A stretch of DNA of 64,000 bases from Nemertoderma westbladi (GCA_032718475.1 JAUCBJ010001727.1:18804-82803), one strand, 5' to 3'; shown: positions 35,884 through 47,103, numbered from the stretch's first letter. The notes: generated from the sequence alone by a model not told the origin. Numbers and translations: made by a program.

Positions 35884-35908
35884 GGGGGGGGGGGGGGGGG
35901 GGGGGGGG
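35884..35908 (+). repeat. Poly-G tract of 25 bases
   Basis: An uninterrupted run of 25 G on the plus strand, followed by TCATGGTGTG. A second run of 24 G lies at 62806-62829. Confidence 0.95.
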
Positions 35909-36049
35909 TCATGGTGTGTTGGGGTTGGGGGGTTGTGGCGAACTCCCCAACCAAGGCGAACTGGGACGTCACTGTAGATGTTCATAAGATTATGCATAGC
36001 TTTGTCAATTTTTAAAAATATTAACAGAAGGATTTCAGAGAAGGTCATG

Positions 36050-37520
36050 GGCATTCACCACATCCTCGCTTAACATATTCCATATATATTTACGACTCGA
36101 GTTGCAAAACTATTTACATGGAACATATGATGACCAGCGGTCTCCCGTTTATATAGAGCTAAAGACGAGCCTCTAGTAGAGTACGAATGCTGTTGATTAC
36201 TTAATTCGAAGAACTTATGTAAATCTACATTATCAATGTTATGGACAAACTTGAAAGTGTTTATCATATCAGCTGGTATACGTCTATAGATCAATGTTGG
36301 GATACCAAGGGAACGAAGACGTTCTTCATATGTCAAATCCTGGAGGGAAGGAACAATCTTCTGGCACGATGCTGCACACGTTCTAACAGGTCGATGTCTT
36401 TCTGCTGGTAGGGGTACCAAACTACTGTAGCATACTCGAGAAGTGGTCTTATAATAGCTCGATACAGGTTGGGGAACATACGAGGCTCCATAAAGGTAAA
36501 TGTATGTTTCACAAGATTTAGAACACGCGTTGCTCTGGCTGATATGATAGAACAGTGAGTGGAGAATGAAAGATTAGAACTGAACGTTAAACCAAGATCC
36601 GTTTCTTCATTGACAGATTCTAGAATGGTACCATGCATGGAATAAGATGGCTGCGGATTCTTACGTCCAAGATGAACAACTTTACACTTAGCTGGTTTGA
36701 ACTGAAGATGCCAACGATTTGCCCAATCAGCAAGTGAGTCTGGAGACAATCAATATCTGCAGAACTGTGGATTGGCCTGTAAATCTTGGTGTCAGCAACA
36801 AACACCTTGTAAATGGACGATACGACATCAGGAATGTCATTCACAAATATTAGGGACAAAATAGGGGCAGTCACCGTTCCTTGGGGGACACCACTGGAAA
36901 CCACACGGGAACTACTTAGTACACCATTTACACGTACACATTGGGAACGATTAGAGAGGAAATTGCTGATCCATTGTGCCACACTACCTTGGATTCCATA
37001 TGCGTTCAATTTTTGGAGAAGCAGCTTGTGGGATACAATATTAAAGGCACGACGTAAATCGAGATATACTTCATCGGCTCCGAGAGTGTGGTGGTCGTCT
37101 ACATATGTACTGAAATAGCAAATAGTTGGGTAACTGTGGAACGGCGGGACCTTCCTCCATGTTGTGAGTCGGTGAATAGGTTGTTTATTGATTGAAATGT
37201 GTTGCCAAAGCATCTCTTACAAACTTCTCCCAAACTTTCGCCAAGATGCATGTGAGGGAGATAGGACGGTAGTTTTCCGGATTGGGTCTAGGCGGTTACT
37301 TAAGTAGAGGATTTATAATTGCAACATGCCAATCATCAGGCATCTCACCTGTATCAACATCAAAGGACATCATAAATATACTATGTCACGGAACAGCAAT
37401 CACAGCTGCCAGTTCTTTAAGAACCCTGCTACTATGGAGATGGAGAAGATCTGGGTCATCAGACTTATTAGGATTTAGATCACTCCGGGAGTCCAGTACA
37501 TCATCAACAGAAAAATGAAA
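36050..37520 (-). pseudogene. CR1/L2-like LINE reverse transcriptase, broken
   Basis: A minus-strand reverse transcriptase and C-terminal region split over several frames. From 5' to 3': a piece at about 37215-37520 with NPENYRPISLTCI; LRRAFNIVSHKLLLQKLNAYG and SSGVPQGTVTAPILSLIFVND at 36620-37213; the active-site box reads FVADTK, where the family has FADDTK. Then come WANRWHLQFKPAKCKV and YRAIIRPLLEYATVVWYP (36333-36749) and YEERLRSLGIPTLIYRR (36070-36420). At least three frameshifts and the altered catalytic box make it inactive. The endonuclease is missing. These motifs are typical of the CR1/L2 group; the exact clade was not determined. Confidence 0.88.
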
Positions 37521-37535
37521 TTATTATTATAGATG

Positions 37536-37692
37536 ACTAATTAATTAGTTCATTAGTAATTAATTAGTTAATTAGTAATTAATTAGTTAATTAGTACTTA
37601 ATTAGTTAATTAGTACTTAATTAGTTAATTAGTACTTAATTAGTTAATTAGTACTTAATTAGTTAATTAATTAATTAATTGTATTAAATTAG
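37536..37692. repeat. AT-rich 19-bp minisatellite
   Basis: TTAGTACTTAATTAGTTAA repeated about five times, preceded by related TTAGTAATTAATTAGTTAA units. It lies between two oppositely oriented LINE remnants. Confidence 0.88.
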
Positions 37693-37699
37693 CCGATCG

Positions 37700-40370
37700 G
37701 TTGCGATCGGACTGTTCAATTTGGAAGTTTGAACGCCACGAAGATGGAAAGTGGAAACGCAACCGCCAATGGAACCATCAACAAGTTAGCGATGACCACA
37801 CGATAAATCACGCGTCGGAATCATCGCGGCCCTCAGCCGGAGTTTGCTCCCAGGCCCAGGGAATCCAGTAAAGGGAGGGTTTAGCCCAGCACTTGGACCG
37901 TTTATTAAGTGTTGTCATTTTAATGCTCGCTCATTAAAAAATAAACTGATTAGAGTTACAATATTTACTATCTGATCAACAATACGATATAGTTTGCATA
38001 CTACTACTAGGATCGGCATGCTGCAATGCAGCTGCATTTTTAAGAATGCTGTGCCGGCTTATAGACAAAATTGCACCGCCACAACTCCCTATCACCCATG
38101 ACATTTGCTAGATCATTCGCATCTTCAAGGCCAGTGTCCTTTAAGATGCGTCTCAAGAAAGTCATGGACTGTCCACCATGCTTATTCATTCCATGAGGCT
38201 GCCAAAGTACAAGATTATGCACTGGCTGGTCCTCACGGCGAAAGCAATGTCCTGCAAAGCGGAGGCGATTTTGTTCTAGTGTCAAGCTTGGGGGAACCAA
38301 TGAGACACCTCCAATGTTATATAGTGTCTGGTTGGAGATGTGTGCATTGTACTTGACACAATGAACCCGGCGTAGCATTCTTGTGAATGTGCCATCCATA
38401 GATTTGGTGTCCTCAGCAGTTAGAGCCCAGCATGGACTCCTATAGAGGAGTACTGGAACTACTGCTGCTCTAAATAATAGGACCTTCAGTTTCCGATTAA
38501 TTCAATCATTATGAAACGTGGCTTAATGACGATGTACCAAATTCTTTACTCGTGAATGGAAGTAAATACTCGGTAATTGCCAGGACCGACCGTAAACTCC
38601 GTGAGGGTGGATGCCCAGCGATTTTTGCGCGTAACAATCTTAAATGTGTCGAAGTACCTCTCCCTGCTAACTCAAACAATACAGAATACTCGTTGGTGGC
38701 CATTGATATATTAGGCCATCTCGCTCTCTCCCATCGGTTAGCCTGTGTGTATAGGCCACCTCCCCGTCCGGATGTTTCAGATCACAGTCAGACACTCTGG
38801 AATGACCTATCAGTTCTTTGTGACGTTGTTTTTCCGTTTACCATTGTAGGTGATTTTAATTTTCCCCAATTCGATTGGAAATAATTTTCTTACCCCGACA
38901 ATTACCTGTATAATAAATTCAGTGATTTTGTGTTACAAAATAGTTTATACCAGATCCAGTTAGTCCCCACTTGTGGAGATAATGTTCTGGATCTAGTGTT
39001 TACTACTGACCGGAAATTCATCAGCGACGTTCACACTGATGCGCCGTTTTCCACCAGTAACCACGATTGTGTTGTGTTTGATATCATTGTATGTAGAAAT
39101 GACAGCGCACCTGCACCTATTACGGGATACTATGAGTACTCAAACGGAGACTATACTTCTTTTAATAATTATATTAGAAATGCTGATCTTCTTTCACAGC
39201 TTGCTTCTTGTACTACAGTGAATGAATATTACAATATTTTTAGTGCTGTAATTAAATCAGGTGTTGAACAATTTGTTCCTTTTAAATCGTTTAATGTCGA
39301 TAAAAGAAAAAGTTATCCTTTATATGTTAAGCGCCTGCAGCGCGCAAAAAAAAGCTGTGAAAAAGGCGTAATACCGAGCATGGGAAACAGGCGTATCAGC
39401 GGGTGGCACATCTGCGCATACGAAACTAAAATTCTCAACTCGGCCGACCCCAATAAAATATTTAAATATATGAACTCCATAAGGAAAGGATCGTAAAGTA
39501 ATTGGACCTTTGAAACATAACGGCGAAACTGTAGTAGATGACAATACTAAGGCGAAAAGTTTCGCCGACGTTCTTGCGGAAAATTTTTTGAATGACAACC
39601 ACAGTGTCCCAATATTCAACCGTAGGGTTCCTACAGGTACATCTTTGTCTACTGCAACTCATAAATGTATTGTTATTTATGTTGGCTCATCCAATGCGAA
39701 GCGCGAATACACTCTCAATTCCTCTTTGCTAACCTCTGATACACACTGTAAGGACCTGGGCCTAACAATTTAATCCGATCTAAAATTCGATCTTTATTGT
39801 AGAGACCAAACAGCAAAAGCTTACAAAGTTATCAATATGTTATTCAGGAGCATCGTAACTAGTAACCGTCAAGCTTTAATAATAGCTTATAAAGCCATAG
39901 GTCGGCCACTTGTAGAATATTGCACGCCTGTCTGGTCTCCACATACAAAACGCAGCATAGACATGATTGAGGGTGTTCACCGCTACTTTAATCGTCGTCT
40001 GTTTATGCACTGTAAGTTACCCTACTCTAGCTACATGAACCGCCTCGAACTGCTTTCCCTACAACCTTTAGAAGTGCGTCGAATAATATTCGACCTAAAA
40101 ATGGTTTACAAAATTACACACGGTCTTGTTGATCTTGACTTTGATAATTATTTCTCTCAAGCTCCCCGAGCTGGTCTTCGTGGCAACAGTAGGAAACTTT
40201 ACGTACCTACTGTAGGTGTCGTTTAGATATCAGCAAACATTCTTTCTCATCTTGTGCAGTCAGATTATGGAATAATCTCCCTTCTTCAGTAGTTGATTCT
40301 TGTAACCTGAACATATTTTCACGCAAGTTGCTGGCGATCGACTTTTTGGAGCACTGTAATTTTTAGGCAG
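37700..40370 (+). pseudogene. CR1/L2-like LINE, interrupted by an RTE fragment and lacking the RT core
   Basis: This is a plus-strand LINE. The endonuclease starts near 37917 (HFNARSLKNKL, then LSDQQYDIVCI at about 37970), is split at about 37995 by an RTE fragment, and resumes near 38506 with ETWLNDDVPNSLL. Further motifs are GGCPAIFARNN, LACVYRPP and VGDFNFPQFDW, a TAA stop at 38881, and DNVLDLVFTTDR with TSNHDCVVFDI. The linker region continues to about 39650. The polymerase core, including any ADD box, is absent: the sequence jumps to the C-terminal domain (LVEYCTPVWSPHTKRSIDMIE, LELLSLQPLEVRR) ending about 40226. Deletion, stops and insertion make it dead. Confidence 0.88.
37995..38505 (-). 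mobile_element. RTE LINE 3' fragment (family 1) inserted in a CR1/L2-like LINE
   Basis: The minus-strand C-terminal frame 38040-38399 carries DGTFTRMLRRVHC, NQTLYNIGGVSLVPPS, NRLRFAGHCFRREDQPVHNL and GDRELWRCNFV. The 3' end with TACTACTAGGATCGGCATGC is at 37995-38015. It is 5' truncated at about 38505, after the FRAAVV region. It splits the endonuclease frame of the surrounding plus-strand LINE, so it is the younger insertion. Confidence 0.92.
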
Positions 40371-40774
40371 TGATTTTTATGTCCTTTTATTTTACTTTTT
40401 TTGTCCTCCTTTTATTAAGAATTGTGCATAATGACTTTTGTTGTCCCTTTAATGACTTTTGTTGTCCTTTTAATGACTTTTTATGTATGTATTTCGTCAA
40501 ACTGTCAGACTGCTGATTTCTGGACTGTCAGACAGTTGATTTCAACATCCCTATGCCAAAACATTCCAAATTTGTTGATTTCTGGTCTGTCGGACAGTTG
40601 GTTTCACTATGCCTGTGCCAAAACATTCCATGATTCCATGATTTATAGACTATGAGATAGATTTGCATATGCGCCTGTGGTAAAAGACTCTATAAATTTA
40701 ATAGTTTGTGGTTGTTGTCGATAATCGATTACCACATGACGTAGCAAAACACTCATTTTATAGCCAAAAACAAT
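40371..40774. other. LINE 3' flank, nothing else recognised
   Basis: It contains repeated ATGACTTTTGTTGTCC phrases (40431-40480) and a loosely repeated segment with CTGTCAGAC and GCCAAAACATTCC (about 40500-40640). No gene or element was identified. Confidence 0.45.
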
Positions 40775-42055
40775 TACCAATTGATGGAAAGGAGCAGGTT
40801 AAGGCCGGATTTTCTAACCAAAACAATAAACAGTCACTTTACCAAATGAAGGAAGGGAGCAGGTTACAGAGGCGGGCCTTTCTAACCAAAACAATAAACG
40901 ATCATTTAACTAATTGAGGGAAAGGAGCGCGTTACAGAGGCGGGATTTTCTAACCAAAACAATAAGCAGTCACTTTACCAAATTAGGGAAAGGAGCAGGT
41001 TACAGAGATGGGATTTTCTAACCAAAACAATAAACGATAACATTACCAATTGAGATAAAGGAGCAGGTTACATAGGCGGGTTTTTCTAACCAAAACAATA
41101 AACAGTCACTTTACCAAATCGGGGAAAGGAGCAGGTTACAGAGACGGGATTTTCTAACCAAAACAATAAACGATCACTTAACTAATTGAGGGAAAGGAGC
41201 AGGTTACAGAGGTGGGATTTTCTAACCAAAACAATAAACGATCACTTAACTAATTGAGGGAAAGGAGCAGGTTTACAGAGGCGGGATTTTCTAACCAAAA
41301 CAATAAACGATCATTTAACTAATTGGGGGAAAGGGGCAGGTTACAGAGGCGGAATTTTCTAACCAAAACAATAAACGATCACTTAACTAATTGAGGGAAA
41401 GGAGCAGGTTACAAAGGCGGGATTTTCTAACCAAAACAATAAACGATCATTTAACTAATTGAGGGAAAGGGGCAGGTTACAGAGGCGGAATTTTCTAACC
41501 AAAACAATAAACGATCACTTAACTAATTGAGGGAAAGGAGCAGGTTACAGAGGCGGGATTTTCTAACCAAAACAATAAACGATCATTTAACTAATTGAGG
41601 GAAAGGGGCAGGTTACAGAGGCGGGATTTTCTAACCAAAACAATAAACAGTCACTTTACTAAATGAAGGAAAGGAGCAGGTTACAGAGGCGGGCCTTTCT
41701 AACCAAAACAATAAACGGTCACTTCACCAAATCAGGGAAAGGAGCAGGTTACAGAGACGGGACTTTCTAACCAAAACAATAAACGATAATTTAACTAATT
41801 GAGGAAAAGGGGCAGGTTACAGAGGCGGGATTTTCTAACCAAAACAATAAACAGTCATTTTACTAAATGAAGGAAAGGAGCAGGTTACAGAGACGGGACT
41901 TTCTAACCAAAACAATAAGCGATAATTTTACTAAATGAAGGAAACGAGCAGGTTACAGAGGCGGGCCTTTCTAACCAAAACAATAAACGGTCGCTTTACC
42001 AATTCAGGGAAAGGAGCAGGTTACAGAGGCGGGATTTTCTAACCAAAACAACCGG
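40775..42055. repeat. 68-bp minisatellite, about 19 units
   Basis: The unit starts GGGAAAGGAGCAGGTTACAG and continues AGGCGGGATTTTCTAACC and AAAACAATAAACGATCACTT. Variants (CAGTCACTTTACC, AGACGGGACTTT) alternate, suggesting local duplications. Isolated units lie at about 35340 and 43738, both outside the array. Confidence 0.95.
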
Positions 42056-42700
42056 TCAGCCGGTAGGCCTACCAGTACCGTATTTAAATGGTAGGCTACA
42101 CAATAGGCCTACACAGCAGTACCGGTGCCGGTGCCGGTACTAAAATACCTAAAATACCTGCTTTATACTTACATCTGTACAAGCAATACTACAAAATAGT
42201 GCTCTATATACTAATACCGGTACTGATAGCCTGAGAGAACAGCAGTAGAGAAACCGGTAGCATGGAACCTAACGGTAGATTTCTGGAGGATATAAAAAGT
42301 AAAAAAAAAAGGACAAAAAAAAGGATTTAAACGGACAATAAAAATTATTGCGTAATTTTTACACGACCCCCTGGTAATCCATTATTTTTAGCACAACAGT
42401 GACAAATATGTTTTTTGTCATTTTTTTTTATTGTTTTAGTTTTTCGTCTCGTTTTTCTTTTTATAAGTCTCAATTTTATTAGAAATTTAAAATATTATAG
42501 CAATTTGTAAAGTGTACTGTATGTGCATTACAGTATATTTTATATTCACTTTATAGTACCCAAACCCCCGTAAGTGCCTTGAGCCTGGGCAGTTTCCCTC
42601 CCTCGACCTTTTGTGTATTCTTTGTTCTGTATGTATGTTTCTATGTTATGTGTATTTCACATATTTTAATATCGAGTTTTAAATAAATAAATAAATAGCC
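42056..42700 (+). other. Possible LINE 3' UTR with AAAT-repeat tail
   Basis: After CCGGTACC-rich sequence, 42540-42700 contains GTAAGTGCCTTGAGCCTGGG and ends in AAATAAATAAATAAAT (about 42680-42698). A G/C-containing 3' UTR followed by a short AAAT tail is typical of CR1/L2-like LINEs. No coding remnant is attached, so the assignment is tentative. Confidence 0.4.
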
Positions 42701-43162
42701 GAGACTACTGCTTTTTTATTTTTATATTCAGCAGTTTATATGTTACTGGTACGTACCTGCAGTGCAGCAGTGTACTAGTGATACAGTAGCTGAATGCAGG
42801 AATGTCTACAACAGAATGTCAGTATTGCAGTATGCTCGAGTCAGTTCGTCATTCTGTCCTTGGTCAGATGCGATGCAGGATTGTGAAATTGTACCGGTAC
42901 TGTAGCGCCAGCGGAATTGTACTGCCGGTACCGGCAAACTATAATGATAATGAGAGGAGCGTTACAATTTATATCGTATCCTTCATGCAGCGCGTATCGG
43001 CGGAGGTACCGGTATCTGTCATTTAGTTTAGGTTCCCTAACCGTAACCGAGCAACCGAAACGATCTCTGTTTAAACCTAATAGGCCCAGTAACAATAAAT
43101 CTAGTGCCTTTAAATTCATAAGCTTATGTGGTTTGGTTATTGTTGCCAATCTCAGGTTTATA
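42701..43162 (+). other. Region upstream of PCMT1 start codon
   Basis: The 460 bp before the PCMT1 ATG should hold its promoter and 5' UTR. CCGGTACCGG words recur (42892-43015). No TATA box or unambiguous promoter element can be supported by eye. ORFs across this stretch overlap and are not convincing. Confidence 0.4.
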
Positions 43163-43217
43163 ATGGCGTGGAGGTCACATGGTTCCGACAATGACGACCT
43201 GGTTAAACAACTAAAAC
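43163..43217 (+). CDS. PCMT1: Protein-L-isoaspartate O-methyltransferase, exon 1
   Basis: PCMT1 repairs aged proteins by methylating isoaspartyl residues with S-adenosylmethionine, mainly in the cytosol. This first coding exon of 55 nt starts with the ATG at 43163 and encodes MAWRSHGSDNDDLVKQLK plus one base. The MAW start and the leucine-rich N-terminal helix match the animal enzyme. The donor is GTGAGT at 43218. The exon ends with C, and exon 2 supplies GA, giving Arg before NGVIKT. Upstream in-frame ATGs exist (42917), but the conserved MAW start decides the choice. Confidence 0.92.
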
Positions 43218-44789
43218 GTGAGTTCCACTCCGGTTACAAAATAGTTTAAGATTACTGGATTAGGCTAGGCCTACATGCCGTACTAGTCTGCGAGGTTAAA
43301 ACGTACCCCGGTTAAAACAGTAAAACGTATCCAACCAATAACGTACACGTATCACGTATAGCAGTATAGAGACGTATATCGGCTGATCGGATACGACTTA
43401 ACCTTAACTTACAGACTTAGGTAGGCCTACTGGCCTATGTTTAATGTTTAATATTAAGGTAAAGGAAGAATAAGCTTATTGCTGTATTGTACGTGTACCT
43501 GTTCAGACTAAATATAAAATTCCATAAACGTTAAAATATATAAACTGAGGCTATGTATCTAATCTACCTACTACTGTACTACCCTAAAAATGTTGGTATG
43601 TAGTCCAAGTCAGTCGGTATGAACTATGAATGTCAGTATGTGGACTTACGTTTTAGAGTCAATGGCGCAAATTGAACGCAAACACAAACTAGGTGTTCAG
43701 AGGGTTTTAAAAATTAATTAAATTAAATTAAAAACATGAAGGGAAAGGAGCAGGTAACAGTCACAGTCAGATAGTGGCGGTGTTTTCTAATCAAAACAAT
43801 AAACGGTAACTTTACCAATCCTGCAATCACCCCTCAGCCCCTCCCAATTTAGGTAAACGAGCAGGTAGGTACGTTTTAACTACCAAAACGTAGCCTACCT
43901 GTCTGGCCTACCCTTTGCCTTATAGCAATATAGTCAGACAGTGGAAACGTACCCAATATTGAGGTACGGTACGTTTTCGGCCGGGTACGTTTTAACCAGC
44001 CTGCCAGGGTCGTTTTCTCTTGTTCCCCTAGTCTGCTAGTCAGCCATTCGTGTAGTACCGGTATCTCTGTATCTTGGCAACCATGGCAGCATGGTATGTT
44101 GTTCATTGATTTTGAAAATCATCATTAATATAATAATCTTATAGGCCTAATAGGTATTAATAATATTATATTATATTCTTGTACAATAGTATCTGAGTAT
44201 AGCTGTATAGTACCCGTATTACAGTATTACACCACACGTACTATCAGACCGCATGATGTAAAGCTGTAAAGGGTCCTTACGGTATGGTTACGGTTGGATT
44301 CCGTATATCAGTGTATAGTAAGTACATACTTTGATGAGTAAATGCTGTACTCCATTCGCAGAGTAGTGTCTATACTGAACTCACAATAAAGCAGTTGGTT
44401 CGACTTTGACTCAACCTAGACGACCTCACTCAACGGACTTTGGCTGCTGCTCTGAATAGGTACATTTCGACCGACTTGTGTTGTTTAACTTTATTTTATT
44501 CTGTATTGTATTTTTAACTTCATTGTACTCTGTATTGTATTGGTATTTAATTAAATCTCTTGTTCATTTTTTGAGTCAATTGCACGCGTTTGTGCCTTTT
44601 ATCTAGGCCTATGGGTTTTATTGAAAATAAATGCCAGCTCGTGCTCGACTGCAGCCAGGACTGGTTTGCGCATGGTTGCAGAAGTATAATAATAAATGTT
44701 ACTTTACATACACAAGTATTATTTATATAAAGGAAATAATAGTTAGGGGTTTGAGTTAGGCGATTAACATTTTATATCTGTTATCATAG
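43218..44789 (+). other. PCMT1 intron 1, with one isolated 68-bp repeat unit
   Basis: A 1.57-kb intron. At about 43738-43825 it holds a diverged unit of the 68-bp minisatellite (GGGAAAGGAGCAGGTAACAG, AAACAATAAACGGTAACTTT). It also contains scattered TAGGCCTA and ACGTACGT-like words. No other element was identified. Confidence 0.65.
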
Positions 44790-44926
44790 GAAATGGTGTC
44801 ATAAAGACTCCTGCAGTAGAACGAGCATTGATAACCATTGACCGAGGTAACTTTGTTAAAACCAATGCCTACGCTGATTCCCCTCAAACTATTGGATATG
44901 CGGCAACTATAAGTGCTCCACATATG
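44790..44926 (+). CDS. PCMT1: Protein-L-isoaspartate O-methyltransferase, exon 2
   Basis: This 137-nt exon encodes NGVIKTPAVERALITIDRGN, then FVKTNAYADSPQTIGYAATI and SAPHM (45 codons after the split Arg). The SPQTIGYAATISAPHM segment is the conserved pre-catalytic region of isoaspartyl methyltransferases, which contributes to the substrate pocket. The acceptor TTATCATAG precedes 44790. The donor after ATG at 44926 is GTTGGT, a weaker site than usual but GT-conforming. Phase 0 at the end matches exon 3 (HAVALEQL). No damage is visible. Confidence 0.95.
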
Positions 44927-45241
44927 GTTGGTATGCACACAATATTGTAGGATTTAAGAATTTTAATGATGCCCACTGAGCTTCATTTTTGGAAAAGTTT
45001 TACAATAGATATTTGCAAATGTAGACTGTGTTCTTTGCGATTCTGTGACTGGTGTTTTTCCTTTTGACATACATTCCAGAAATTGCTTCTTAAATAATTA
45101 GTCTAACAGCATAATACTTTAAATAATTAGATATTATATACCTATAGACACACCTGCAGGCCTAAACTTATACAAAATTAATATATGACATGCTGACATG
45201 TGTGACAACAATGACAATTAGCGTTTCATTTTCATTCACTT

Positions 45242-45885
45242 GTGTGCCCTCTCGCGTTACCTGTCATTTGTGCGCCCTCTTGCGTTACCTCTCACGCCCT
45301 CTCACATTACCTCTCGCGCCCTCTCGCGTTACCTCTTGCGCCCTCTCGCGTTACCTCTTGCGCCCTCTCGCATTACCTCTCGTGCCCTCTCACGTTACCT
45401 CTTGTGCCCTCTCACGTTACCTCTCGCGCCCTCTCGCGTTACCTATCGCGCCCTCTTGCGTTACCTCTCGTGCCCTCTTGCGTTACCTCTTGCATTACCT
45501 GTTGCGCCCTCTCGCGTTACCTCTTGCGCCCTCTCGCGTTACCTCTCGCACCCTCTAGCGTTACCTCTCGCATCCTCTTGCGTTACCTCTCGCACCCTCT
45601 CGCGCTACCTCATGCGCCCCCTCGCATTACCTCTCGCGTTATCTCTCATGCCCTCTCGCACCCTCTCGCGTTACTTCTCGTGCCCTCTCATGTTACCTCT
45701 CGTGCCCTCTCGCATTACCTCTCGTGCCCTCTCGCGTACCTCTCGCGCCCTGTCGCGCCCTCTCGCGTTACCTCTCACGCCCTCTCGCGTTACCTCTCGC
45801 GCCCTCTCGCGTTACCTCTCGCACCCTCTCCCGTTACCTCTCGCGCCCTCTCGCATTACCTCTCGCACCCTCTCGCATTGGGCCT
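45242..45885. repeat. 22-bp minisatellite, left block
   Basis: Imperfect 22-bp units of CTCGCGCCCTCTCGCGTTAC plus CT, with C/T changes at CpG positions (CTCGCATT, CTTGCG, CTCACG), consistent with deamination. Three plus-strand ORFs of up to 301 codons across it are artefacts. The same repeat recurs at 51822-52055, beyond about 6 kb of LTR-retroelement relics. Confidence 0.95.
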
Positions 45886-46684
45886 TGGTGTTCCGTTTAC
45901 ACATTTTGGCCTCTTGTTTACGTATTTCGGCCTGTTGTTCGGCCTCTCGTTTACATAGTTCGGCCTCTTGTTTACATTTTTCGGACCGTATTTCGGCCTC
46001 TTGTGTTTGTTGTTTGGCATGTATTTCGGCCTCCTGTTTATGTCTTTCCTCCGCCAGTCCATCCTGTTCAATTTCCAGTTGGACATACTCATCTTCCATT
46101 CGAGCTTTAAGAGCCAATGCCCTTGCCCTCTGTTCTCGCAGCTGATCTCAGAGTGGTTGACCCCCTTGGGAACTGCGCGCTGAACCAGATATCTCGCTCC
46201 TAGCGCTGGAGTGCTGGTGCCTCGAGGACCCAGTTCTTTTTCCCTGAACCACGGTTCTGGTACCGGAGGTCCGTACTGATTCTGCGTCTGCCCTTTCAGT
46301 TTGTTTATAATACTGTTCCTCGTAGCCTCTTATGAGGCTGAGGGTCCTCCGATGTTGCTTGCAGAACTCGTCCAAATGTGCTACGTGTTCTTCGAGTCTG
46401 GGGTAGTTTCCCAGATCGGTTGCGGGAATGAGTTCCTGATATGCCTGTATCATGCTTTCGTATCGTTGTAAGATACTTAGGATATTCTGTAATTGAGTCT
46501 GTATATCGCTGAGGGGAGTCTCGGCGCCCTTTAGCTGTTTCTCGATGCCATAGTATGCTCGAGTCACTCCACCTTTGAGAGCTCCCAGTCGACGAGCCAT
46601 GTTCTTCACATTCGGTGCCTCGTTGGTTTCCGAGTCTGTGTGGGGGTCCATTTCATCAGTATCGGAGACGTTACTCATCGTCAT
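45886..46684 (-). pseudogene. BEL/Pao-like Gag N-terminal region, one in-frame stop
   Basis: This minus-strand frame starts at 46684 (MTMSNVSDTDEMDPHTDSET). It includes RRLGALKGGVTRAYYGIEKQ, a helical stretch, and a Ser/Arg-rich linker, then stops at a TGA (46148-46150). The same frame continues as DQLREQRARALALKARMEDE into a strongly charged coiled coil (QEAEIRSEKCKQEAE, KREAEQQAEIRKQEAKM). The stop is most simply a CGA to TGA change in one original ORF. An N-terminal LKGxxTR helix followed by a Glu/Lys-rich coiled coil fits Gag of BEL/Pao LTR retrotransposons; this is a family-level inference. The frame then runs into the 22-bp array, so the rest of Gag and Pol is lost. The start codon overlaps the stop of the upstream small ORF (ATGA). 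Confidence 0.7.
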
Positions 46685-46872
46685 TCTAGCGCCTCGTTGA
46701 TCGCTAGATATGCAATATCGTAAAATAGTTCTTCGTAGGTCTCGTATTCAGCCTGGACTACCCGAACGGTAATCCTGAATCGTCCAACATTCGTTCCTTG
46801 TACTTCGACTTCGACGTGCCAGATTCCTGGCTCAACTTGGATTATATCAATTGGTGTGATCGATACTTCCAT
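46681..46872 (-). CDS. Small ORF, unknown, overlapping the Gag start
   Basis: A 63-codon ORF (MEVSITPIDIIQVEPGIWHV at the start, LAINEALE at the end) with alternating hydrophobic residues that suggest beta strands. Its TGA overlaps the ATG of the Gag-like ORF as ATGA, and it starts 6 bp after the stop of another small ORF. No family is recognised. The compact order suggests these ORFs belonged to one transcript of the same element, but chance ORFs cannot be excluded. Confidence 0.4.
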   Translation of the reverse strand: MEVSITPIDIIQVEPGIWHVEVEVQGTNVGRFRITVRVVQAEYETYEELFYDIAYLAINEALE

Positions 46873-46878
46873 TCCCTG

Positions 46879-47103
46879 TTAACAACTCTCTATATGTGAT
46901 CTGCCGACTACGAGTTTTTTAGTTAGAGTTTGTAATTTGATTGAACCACGGCTTTGTCTTAAATCAAATACCAGAGTTTCCTCGTAGCGGGTGCTGGGTA
47001 AGCACGGAGAGAGTTTGAAGAGTACTGTAGGATTCCTAACTTCCACCAGTTGAAGTTGGCCGCGTGTTATTCTCAATTTTGTTGCCGTTATTCCCGACAC
47101 CAT
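46879..47103 (-). CDS. Small ORF, unknown, first of a compact ORF cluster
   Basis: A 74-codon ORF (MVSGITATKLRITRGQLQLV at the start, VGRSHIESC at the end), basic and beta-rich in appearance, ending 6 bp before the next ORF. No recognised domain. It lies 3' of a GC-richer repeated leader (47.4-48.4 kb) on the same strand, as the first gene of an element might. Confidence 0.35.
   Translation of the reverse strand: MVSGITATKLRITRGQLQLVEVRNPTVLFKLSPCLPSTRYEETLVFDLRQSRGSIKLQTLTKKLVVGRSHIESC

Noticed and set aside
45240-46145. Plus-strand ORFs up to 301 codons (LALPLAPSRVTSRALSRYL type)
   Set aside because: They translate the 22-bp minisatellite in all frames and then the antisense of the Gag-like coiled coil.
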